Assembly (NCBI GenBank): GCA_020633775.1
Contig: JACKDA010000002.1
Span: 1-64,000, forward strand
DNA length: 64,000 nucleotides
Origin: Gemmatimonadales bacterium
Lineage (GTDB): Bacteria > Gemmatimonadota > Gemmatimonadetes > Gemmatimonadales > GWC2-71-9
Reading direction: 5' to 3'
Part shown: piece after piece, positions 15,477 through 21,474 of the stretch
Layout of the letters: the number at the start of each line of letters is the position of its first letter
How positions within the stretch are numbered: the stretch's first letter is position 1
The notes under the pieces: model-generated
What the model was told of the DNA's origin: nothing
What the model saw: the letters and a program-made list of their open reading frames with translations, nothing else
The model's database searches: none
Made by a program: the position numbers and the translations under genes

Positions 15477-15667
15477 AGCTTGCCCTCCTCCCGCAACTCG
15501 GCGATGAGCCGCCTGATCCGCGCGGTGATGGTTCCCGCCATCTCGATGTCGTGTTCGAGATCCCACTTCACGACCAGCACCCCGTCGCGATACACATGAA
15601 CGTGCCGGGGGGAGTGATCCCCTACCCAGGTGAGAAAGACGTAGCCCCCGCGGCGAACCTTGCCCAT
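15473..15667 (-). CDS. DUF4160 protein, putative toxin
   Basis: A 64-residue protein whose sequence fits DUF4160 closely: MGKVRRGGYVFLTWVGDHSPRHVHVYRDG, then LVVKWDLEHD, and a helical C-terminus RIRRLIAELREEGKL. DUF4160 proteins are small basic proteins commonly paired with HTH or DUF2442 partners and suspected to be toxins. It is the first gene of a two-gene unit and shares an ATGA with the HTH partner. The start at 15667 is where the conserved domain begins; no clear ribosome site, and an operator-like palindrome lies just upstream. Confidence 0.8.
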   Translation of the reverse strand: MGKVRRGGYVFLTWVGDHSPRHVHVYRDGVLVVKWDLEHDIEMAGTITARIRRLIAELREEGKL

Positions 15668-15674
15668 CGTAAAC

Positions 15675-15692
15675 GTTACCAACCCCGGTAAC
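15675..15692. promoter_or_regulatory. Operator-like inverted repeat
   Basis: GTTACC, six bases, GGTAAC: perfect 6-bp arms, 8-25 bases upstream of the DUF4160 start. The position fits an autorepression site for the HTH partner protein. Confidence 0.5.
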
Positions 15693-15781
15693 ACTTCGCA
15701 ACTTCTGGAACGGCGCGCCCATGGCCACTCCCCCGGCGCTACCTTCATCCGATCCCCGCCCCATCACCCCGGGAGTCCGCG

Positions 15782-16528
15782 ATGCCCCTCCGCCCCGCCA
15801 CGGCCTGTCTCCTCCTCCTTGCTGCCTGCGCCGCCGAGGCGCCCGAGGCCGACGCCCCCGCCGAGCCGGTGGTGCTGGCCGCCGACACGGCGGGGGTCGC
15901 GAAGGTCGACCACATCATCGTCGCGATCGACTCGCTGGAGCGCGGGATCGCGCTGATGGCGGAAGCCACGGGCGTGACGCCGACCTTCGGCGGCGTGCAC
16001 CCCGGGCGCGGGACCCAGAACGCGCTGATGGCGCTGGGACCGCGCACCTACCTGGAGCTGATCGCCCCCAACCCGGCCGACCCCGAGCGTGGCGCCGAGC
16101 GGGTGACCGAGTACGCCGGGTTCCGCGCGCTGACGCCGTCGGGGTGGGCCGCCCAGAGCATGGACGCGCAGGCGATGCACGAGACCTTCCTCGCGCGCGG
16201 ACTGGCCGACAACGGCGTCGCCCCCGGTTCGCGGGTCACCACCGCGGGCGACACGCTGCGCTGGGCCACCATCGCCCCGTGGCCCGAGGACGTCGACTGG
16301 TCGGTGCTGCCGTTCTTCATCGAGTGGGTGGCCCCCACTCCGCATCCGGCGACGACCACGCCGACCGGCTGCACCCTTGCCGCGCTGCAGGTCATGACCC
16401 CCGATGCCGATACCGTGCGCGCCCTGCTGCGCACCGCCGAGCTCGCCGTCGAGGTGTCCCGTGCCGACAGCAGCGCGCTGCGCTTCGAGCTCGACTGCCC
16501 CACGGGGCGGGTGACGATCGGGGAGTAG
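15782..16528 (+). CDS. VOC (glyoxalase-like) lipoprotein
   Basis: A 248-residue protein with a lipoprotein signal (MPLRPATACLLLLAACAAE, lipobox LAAC). Its mature domain is of the glyoxalase-like type (Glyoxalase_3/PF13468 style): VDHIIVAIDSLERGIALMAEATGVTPTFGGVHPGRGTQNALMALG is spread over the first beta-alpha-beta unit, followed by YLELIAP. The His in VDHIIV and Glu in YLELIA are standard metal-site positions. An exported VOC protein is somewhat unusual; a second one lies at 49406-49915. Substrate unknown. It is followed 43 bases later by a beta-propeller lipoprotein on the same strand. Confidence 0.8.
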   Translation: MPLRPATACLLLLAACAAEAPEADAPAEPVVLAADTAGVAKVDHIIVAIDSLERGIALMAEATGVTPTFGGVHPGRGTQNALMALGPRTYLELIAPNPADPERGAERVTEYAGFRALTPSGWAAQSMDAQAMHETFLARGLADNGVAPGSRVTTAGDTLRWATIAPWPEDVDWSVLPFFIEWVAPTPHPATTTPTGCTLAALQVMTPDADTVRALLRTAELAVEVSRADSSALRFELDCPTGRVTIGE

Positions 16529-16571
16529 GGCGTCCTCGTCGGGTACCGCCCTCTTCCCCCTGGAGATGCCC

Positions 16572-17774
16572 ATGCCACCCCGTGCACTCATCACGATCCT
16601 CCTCCTCACCGCCTGCGGCGGTGCCGCCGAATCGCCGGCGTTCGCGACGCGCGACAGCGCCGGCATTACCATCGCGGAGAACCGCACCGAGGCGGTGAGC
16701 GCCACCTGCCGACTCGATGCCGACCCGGTGGTGCGGATCGGCGGCAGCGATGCGCCCGAGGACCAGTTCCTCTACCGGGTCATGGGTGCCAGTCGCCTGA
16801 GCGACGGACGGATCGCCGTTGTCAACCAGGGGACCCAGGAAGTCCGTTGGTACGACTCGACCGGCACGCTCGTGGGCCGCGCCGGTCGCGAGGGGAGCGG
16901 GCCGGGCGAGTTCAAGGAGGCATTCCTGATGGTCCGCCTCCCCGGCGACACGCTCTGGGTCGGCGACTACCGGCCATGGCAGTGGCACCTCTTCGGACCG
17001 GACATGACCTTTGCGCGCAGCGTGATGATGACGCCGGCGGAGGCCAACTCGCCGCGCGTGTTCGCAATCATGGACGACGGTCAGCAACTATTCGGCAACA
17101 GCGGCAGTCTGGGCCCCCGCGCGCCATGGGCGATGGATTCGTTCATGGTCCGCCGCTACGCGCCGACGGGGACGCTGCAGGACACCGTCCTGGCCGTGCC
17201 CGCCGGGCGGATGGGACAAACGGTGGAGGCACCGGGAGCGATCTGGATGAGACCGTGGTTCGAGGGGTCCGCCCACGTCGAGGGCACCGGTGATCGCGTG
17301 GCAGTGGCGACCTGGAACGAGCCGGAGCTGGTGCTGTACCGCGTCGGGATGGCGCTCGAACCCACCCTCATTGTCCGGTGGACCACGGGCGACCGCACCA
17401 TACCCGAGGACGCCGTGCGCGCGGCACGCGAGGCCCTCGCGACACGCTACCCCGACCTGTCGCCGGAGATGCAGGCGATGATGATCGACCCAATGCTCGA
17501 TCCAAAGCGACCAGTTGCCGATGTCTATCCGGCGGTCACCGGCCTCGTGATGGGACGGGACGGCCGGATCTGGGTCCGCGAGTACGCCGAGGAGGGAGCC
17601 GACACCCGCCGCTGGCTCGCGTTCTCCGCCGAGGGGCGCGCCCTCTGCCGTGCGGAGTTCCCCGCCGTCGAGGTCGCCGAGATCGGCAGCGACTACCTGC
17701 TCGCCAAGACCACCGATGCGCTCGACGCCGAGCAGGTGGTGCTGTACCGGCTGCGGGCGGAGGGAAGCGAGTAG
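16572..17774 (+). CDS. Six-bladed beta-propeller lipoprotein
   Basis: About 400 residues. Signal with lipobox MPPRALITILLLTACGG, then propeller blades: FLYRVMGASRLSDGRIAVVNQG, EVRWYDSTGTLVGRAGREGSGPGEF, DTLWVGDYRPWQWHLF and later GLVMGRDGRIWVREY. The GREGSGPGEF motif marks the same family as the propellers at 7487-8494 and 48055-49344. I select ATG at 16572 over 16566 because GGAG then sits seven bases upstream; from the earlier ATG it would be adjacent. Likely outer-membrane or periplasmic; function unknown. Confidence 0.8.
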   Translation: MPPRALITILLLTACGGAAESPAFATRDSAGITIAENRTEAVSATCRLDADPVVRIGGSDAPEDQFLYRVMGASRLSDGRIAVVNQGTQEVRWYDSTGTLVGRAGREGSGPGEFKEAFLMVRLPGDTLWVGDYRPWQWHLFGPDMTFARSVMMTPAEANSPRVFAIMDDGQQLFGNSGSLGPRAPWAMDSFMVRRYAPTGTLQDTVLAVPAGRMGQTVEAPGAIWMRPWFEGSAHVEGTGDRVAVATWNEPELVLYRVGMALEPTLIVRWTTGDRTIPEDAVRAAREALATRYPDLSPEMQAMMIDPMLDPKRPVADVYPAVTGLVMGRDGRIWVREYAEEGADTRRWLAFSAEGRALCRAEFPAVEVAEIGSDYLLAKTTDALDAEQVVLYRLRAEGSE

Positions 17775-17844
17775 GATCGAGTCAGCGCGCGGGAATCACG
17801 ACCAGGATCCCCGAGCATCGCGAGCCGAATGACCTTTCGCCCCG

Positions 17845-17890
17845 GGCGGGTTCACCCGCCGGCGGTGCCGAGCGGCGGCTTCAGCCGCCG
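17845..17890. terminator. Bidirectional hairpins between convergent genes
   Basis: Two hairpins in tandem: GGCGGG-TTCA-CCCGCC (17845-17860) and CGGCGGC-TTCA-GCCGCCG (17873-17890), both with a TTCA loop. They lie between the plus-strand propeller gene ending at 17774 and the minus-strand gene ending at 17920. No T-run follows, so this is a candidate terminator or palindromic repeat. A GCGGCTTCAGCCGC relative appears near 24264-24278. Confidence 0.5.
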
Positions 17891-17919
17891 ACGGCCACAC
17901 CCACGCCCGCCGCGCACTC

Positions 17920-18366
17920 TCACCGCACCGCAAACCTGATGTTCTGCTCCATCCGGTACACCACCGGCCGCCCTTCCCGGGTCGCGGGCCTGAAACGCGT
18001 GTGCCGGATGGCGAACACCGCGGCGTCGCTGAAGCGCTCGTCTGGCGAGGCGACCACCCGGACGCTGGCCGAATCGACCCGGCCCGCACAGTCCACCACG
18101 TACTGCACGCGCACCACGCCACCGGTTCCCGCCCGCCGCAACGCCGCCGGGTACACCGGCGCCGGGCCGGAGGTGCGCCTGGGTCGCACGGCCTCGGTCG
18201 TCGCGGAGTCGGCGACCCTTGCGCCACACGAGGTGTCTCGCGCCGCGGGCGCCTGTGCCGCGACCATGCTCGGCGCCGCGAGCACTGCCGCGACGAGCAG
18301 GAACAGATGCGGCGCGGCAGTGGCGCGGGCGGGCGAACCGCTGCCGCGGTGTGCGTCGGGCTTCAT
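17920..18366 (-). CDS. TonB C-terminal-domain protein
   Basis: A 148-residue exported protein. The hydrophobic segment APHLFLLVAAVLAAPSMVAAQA acts as signal or anchor. The C-terminal 80 residues fit the TonB_C fold: PAPVYPAALRRAGTGGVVRVQYVVDCAGRVDSASVRVVAS, then FSDAAVFAIRHTRFRPATREGRPVVYRMEQNIRF. It lacks the long Pro-rich spacer and, if cleaved, the membrane anchor of a true energy-transducing TonB. It may be one of the stand-alone TonB_C proteins abundant in such genomes. It overlaps the upstream gene by ATGA. Confidence 0.8.
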   Translation of the reverse strand: MKPDAHRGSGSPARATAAPHLFLLVAAVLAAPSMVAAQAPAARDTSCGARVADSATTEAVRPRRTSGPAPVYPAALRRAGTGGVVRVQYVVDCAGRVDSASVRVVASPDERFSDAAVFAIRHTRFRPATREGRPVVYRMEQNIRFAVR

Positions 18367-18947
18367 GGCGTCCTCCCGGTCACCCGGATCGGGGTCGGCG
18401 GTGACAACGGCCCCAGCGGCGTCTCGATCTGGGGCGTGAGTTCGAGCGTCACCCGCGTCGGGTCGTTGCGGAGCCCGGCGATGCCCGCGGCCAGGTTGAC
18501 GATCTCCTGCACGCCCCCGCCGAAGAACTCGCGCAGGTCGAGGTGTACCCGCAGCGGGATCGTGACCGGCTGGCCGGCCGGGAGGGTGTAGCTCGTGTCG
18601 AGCACGCCGCGCACGGTCTCGCGCCCATCGAGCAGGAGCAGCCACTCCATCCGGGCCAGTCGCGCGTCGGTGCGATTCGTGCCGGGGTTCGCGGCACCCA
18701 CCCGGGCGGTGAACTCGAATGGCGCGTTCCCGCGACCCACCGTCGTGACCAGGGTCGCGACCTCCGTGGCGGAGAGGTCGCGGTAGCTCGCGATCCGCGC
18801 CAGCGGCACCCCGGCCAGCCGGGCGTCGGCGATGCCATCGAGCGAGAACGCCACCTGCGCGAGCGCCGCGTACTGCTGCAGCGCCGCGCAGCCGACCGCG
18901 CCGAGCAGGAGGCCGACGAGCAGTGCGATCCGCCGACCCCGGCTCAC
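18363..18947 (-). CDS. LEA type 2 (WHy-domain-like) lipoprotein
   Basis: A 194-residue lipoprotein: signal MSRGRRIALLVGLLLGAVGCA with lipobox GAVGC. The mature part resembles LEA14/WHy-domain proteins: VAFSLDGIADARLAGVPLARI, FEFTARVGAANPGTNRTDARLARMEW with a central NP, LLLDGRETVRGVLDTSYTLPAGQPVTIPLRV. Such domains are linked to desiccation or stress protection in some organisms. It sits in a three-gene chain with ATGA overlaps on both sides (TonB_C gene downstream, VOC gene upstream). Confidence 0.75.
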   Translation of the reverse strand: MSRGRRIALLVGLLLGAVGCAALQQYAALAQVAFSLDGIADARLAGVPLARIASYRDLSATEVATLVTTVGRGNAPFEFTARVGAANPGTNRTDARLARMEWLLLLDGRETVRGVLDTSYTLPAGQPVTIPLRVHLDLREFFGGGVQEIVNLAAGIAGLRNDPTRVTLELTPQIETPLGPLSPPTPIRVTGRTP

Positions 18948-19333
18948 CCCTCCGGCTCCTTCGGCTCCCAGAGCTCCACCTTGTTGCCGTCGGGGTCCAT
19001 GATCCAGGCGAACGTCCCGTTGAAGTCAACGTCGGGCCCCTTGATCGGCTCGATCCCCGCCGCCTTGAGCTGCGCGAGCAACCCCGCCATGTCATCGACC
19101 CGGTAGTTGATCATGAACGATGCCGTGCTCGGCGCGAACCACTTCGTGTCCGGCGCCGCCGTCGACCAGACCGTCAGCCCCTTGTCGTCGGCGGTGTCCT
19201 CGGGCCAGCGCAGGATCGCCCCGCCCCAGGACTCGATCGTGATCCCGAGGTGCTGCTCGTACCAGGCGGCCAGTGCCTTGTGGTCGCCGGCGCTCTTGAT
19301 GAAGACGCCGCCGATGCCGGTCACGCGTGCCAT
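18944..19333 (-). CDS. Cytosolic VOC family protein
   Basis: A 129-residue glyoxalase/bleomycin-resistance-fold protein with no signal peptide. Two beta-alpha-beta-beta-beta modules: GIGGVFIKSAGDHKALAAWYEQHLGITIESWGG and FMINYRVDDMAGLLAQLKAAGIEP, ending DPDGNKVELWEPKEPEG with the usual Glu of the metal site. It probably binds a small molecule or works as a lyase or isomerase; substrate unknown. ATG at 19333 has AAGGAG seven bases upstream and is the first gene of the three-gene chain. Confidence 0.85.
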   Translation of the reverse strand: MARVTGIGGVFIKSAGDHKALAAWYEQHLGITIESWGGAILRWPEDTADDKGLTVWSTAAPDTKWFAPSTASFMINYRVDDMAGLLAQLKAAGIEPIKGPDVDFNGTFAWIMDPDGNKVELWEPKEPEG

Positions 19334-19359
19334 GGGTGCTCCTTGGTGGGATCATCGAG

Positions 19360-19432
19360 TGTCACCCCGAGCGCAGCGAGGGGAGGGAGCGCTGGGGATG
19401 GTTCCGCCCCCTCGCCTTCGGCTCGGGGTGAC
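19360..19432. repeat. Short palindromic element related to the dispersed family
   Basis: GTCACCCCGAGC (19360-19371) is perfectly complementary to GCTCGGGGTGAC (19421-19432), with an internal GCGAGGGG/CCCCTCGC pair. It is the short cousin of the element at 579-690 (CATCCCGAGC...). It lies between two minus-strand genes and could terminate the upstream one, though no T-run is present. Confidence 0.65.
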
Positions 19433-19439
19433 AACCGCG

Positions 19440-19970
19440 CTAGCCGCGGATTTCATCCTCCCGCTTCCGACTCAACGCATACGCCGAGACCAGCGTCAGC
19501 ACCACCCCGACCGGGAGCGGCTCCAGCGTGGTGAAGGCGATGTTCACCAACGGATTCTGGTAGCTCTCCGCGAATTCCGCCATCTTCGCCGACAGCGCGG
19601 CCACCTCGGCCTCGCTCTGCCCCTCGGCGCGGGCCTTCTCGATCTCGGCGGCGGCGTACGTGTCGGCGAAGTCCGGGGCGAAGCCGTAGTAGATCACCTC
19701 CCACGTCGCCACGTACCCCACCACCCCGAGCAGCATGATCAGGGAGCCGACCGTGACCGCGCGGCCGAAGCGGACCGTCCCGCCCGCGACGTTGTCCCGG
19801 TAGGAGCGGACCCCGAAGTAGATCATCAGGAACGCCACCACCATGGTGGTGTAGCCGATGAGCTGACCGTACTCGAGACTGAAGCCGTCGAAGAGCCACA
19901 TCGTGAGGGCCAGCATCCCGCCGAGGAGGCCGGCGGCGATGAGGCCATAGGTGAGGACGATCCTGCGCAT
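19440..19970 (-). CDS. DUF4199 membrane protein
   Basis: A 176-residue inner-membrane protein with four helices (YGLIAAGLLGGMLALTMWLF, LIGYTTMVVAFLMIYFGVRSYRD, AVTVGSLIMLLGVVGYVATWEVIY, and a C-terminal PVGVVLTLVSAYALS). An acidic helical loop sits between helices three and four (AAAEIEKARAEGQSEAEVAALSAKMAEF). This layout and the phrase IYFGVRSYRD are typical of DUF4199. It is encoded directly downstream of a membrane-tethered LuxR regulator, a recurring pairing. ATG at 19970 is preceded by GGGAG. Confidence 0.8.
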   Translation of the reverse strand: MRRIVLTYGLIAAGLLGGMLALTMWLFDGFSLEYGQLIGYTTMVVAFLMIYFGVRSYRDNVAGGTVRFGRAVTVGSLIMLLGVVGYVATWEVIYYGFAPDFADTYAAAEIEKARAEGQSEAEVAALSAKMAEFAESYQNPLVNIAFTTLEPLPVGVVLTLVSAYALSRKREDEIRG

Positions 19971-20093
19971 GGGTGCTCCCGTGGTGGAATGGAGCGGACA
20001 GGATAGGGCGCAGGGGCCCGGCCAACCATCGCCCGAAAGGACGATTTGGGTGCGTTTCGGGCGAACATCACCCGAAGGGGTGACCCCCGCGGG

Positions 20094-20546
20094 TCACGGG
20101 ATCAGCCGGAGCGCCTTCCCCTGCTGGACCGCCTGGGTCCGGCGGCGGACCTCGAGCTTCTCGAAGACCCGGCTCGAGTGGGTCTTCACCGTGTTGACCG
20201 AGACGAACAGCCGCTCGGCGATCTCCTGGTTGCTGAGCCCGGCGGCCATCAGGTCGAGGATCTCGAGCTCGCGGGGGGTGAGGCCGAGGGCGTCGACCCG
20301 GGCCTCGTCACGAACGAACTCGGCGGGAGCGGGGACCAGCACCTCGACCTCGCGGACGACCACTTTCGGCGTCGGCCGGGTGAGGCGCAGGCCGAGCCAG
20401 AGGCCGGTGCCGGCGAAGACCACGGCCACGAGTCCGCCGTAGATCGCCATCGAGTGCTCGATGATGATCCAGCGGAACTCGACCAGCTGCAGCACGGCGA
20501 TGAGGACCGCGCCGACGAGGCCGTAGAGGAGGACGTCCCTGCGCAT
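20094..20546 (-). CDS. Membrane-tethered LuxR-type regulator
   Basis: A 150-residue protein: two membrane helices at the N-terminus (LLYGLVGAVLIAVLQLVEF and MAIYGGLVAVVFAGTGLWLGLRL), a linker, then a full LuxR/GerE HTH (LTPRELEILDLMAAGLSNQEIAERLFVSVNTVKTHSSRVFEKL, spread over about residues 90-135). There is no receiver domain, so activity is probably gated at the membrane. The DUF4199 protein encoded 123 bases downstream on the same strand is the obvious partner. ATG at 20546 is chosen because the first helix starts there. Confidence 0.85.
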   Translation of the reverse strand: MRRDVLLYGLVGAVLIAVLQLVEFRWIIIEHSMAIYGGLVAVVFAGTGLWLGLRLTRPTPKVVVREVEVLVPAPAEFVRDEARVDALGLTPRELEILDLMAAGLSNQEIAERLFVSVNTVKTHSSRVFEKLEVRRRTQAVQQGKALRLIP

Positions 20547-20661
20547 GGGGGGATTCTGGCGGGGGGGTGGCGCGGAGGCAATTCCACGACCTGTCACCCT
20601 GTCCGGGTGACCAACGTCACCCCTGACAGACCCCCTGCACCCGAACCCAAGGAGGATCACC

Positions 20662-20961
20662 ATGGCGCCCGATGCCTGGACCGCCAAGGACGAGCGACAG
20701 TACGAACATGTGCGCCAGAGCGAGCGCGAGCGCGGTCACTCGGATCAACGCGCGGCGGAGATCGCCGCCCGCACGGTGAATGATCAGCGCCGGCGCGAGG
20801 GGCGCACGCCGCACGAGCGCACGATGGGGACCGGCAATCCCCACACCTCCCTCGAGGAACGGACGGTCGATCAGTTGCAGAACCGGGCCCGCGAGCTCGA
20901 CATCAGCGGCCGGAGCAGCATGCGCAAGCAGGAGTTGATCGAGGCGATCCGGGCGCACTAG
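20662..20961 (+). CDS. Small Rho_N-like/SAP-like domain protein
   Basis: A 99-residue, very hydrophilic protein. The first 60 residues are charged and helical (DERQYEHVRQSERERGHSDQRAAEIAARTVNDQRRREG). The last 35 match a Rho termination factor N-terminal (SAP-like) helix-extended-loop-helix: LEERTVDQLQNRARELDISGRSSMRKQELIEAIRAH. Such proteins are annotated as plasmid-stabilisation or Rho_N proteins and probably bind nucleic acid. ATG at 20662 has AAGGAGG six bases upstream. It converges with the DUF2200 gene, leaving only three bases between stops. Confidence 0.75.
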   Translation: MAPDAWTAKDERQYEHVRQSERERGHSDQRAAEIAARTVNDQRRREGRTPHERTMGTGNPHTSLEERTVDQLQNRARELDISGRSSMRKQELIEAIRAH

Positions 20962-20964
20962 GCG

Positions 20965-21348
20965 CTAGGCCTTCGTCGGTGTCTCACCCGCCGACCGCAG
21001 GATCTTCGCCATCGCCTTGCCGCGCGCCAGCTCGTCGATGAGCTTGTCGAGGTAGCGCACCTCGCGCATCAACGGTTCCTCGATCTCCTCGACGCGGACG
21101 CCGCAGACCACCCCGGTGATCAGCGCCCGCGCCGGATTCATCTGCGGCGCCTCGGCGAAGAACTGCTCGAAGTTCGTGCGCGCGGCGAGCTGCGCCTCGA
21201 GCTGCGCCTGGCTGTAGCCGGTCAGCCAGCGGAAGATCTCGTCGACCTCCGCCTTGGTGCGCCCCTTCTTCTCGGCCTTCGCGATGTAATGGGGGTACAC
21301 CCCCGCGACGGCCATCGTGTAGATCCGGTGCTTCGCGGGCTCGGGCAT
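20965..21348 (-). CDS. DUF2200 protein
   Basis: About 127 residues, soluble. The sequence KHRIYTMAVAGVYPHYIAKAEKKGRTKAEVDEIFRWLTGYS is split over the conserved N-terminal region of DUF2200, followed by FFAEAPQMNPARALITGVVCGVRVEEIEEPLMREVRYLDKLIDELARGKAMAKILR. The family is small, widespread and without known function. I prefer the ATG at 21348 because the conserved domain begins there; an ATG at 21366 is in frame. Confidence 0.85.
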   Translation of the reverse strand: MPEPAKHRIYTMAVAGVYPHYIAKAEKKGRTKAEVDEIFRWLTGYSQAQLEAQLAARTNFEQFFAEAPQMNPARALITGVVCGVRVEEIEEPLMREVRYLDKLIDELARGKAMAKILRSAGETPTKA

Positions 21349-21474
21349 GGTGGCCAGGATCTCCATCGAGAGGGGTCAAATCGGGGAGCGTGTGCCGGGC
21401 GGCTGAGGACTCCAGTAGGGATCGGAGCCGGAAGGTATCACCGGATCCCGCCCTTCGAGGATCATCGGTCGGAC

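Noticed and set aside
17920..18366. Calling the TonB_C protein the energy transducer TonB
   Set aside because: No ExbB/ExbD genes nearby, no long Pro-rich spacer, and the N-terminus could be a cleaved signal; it is described as a TonB C-terminal-domain protein only.
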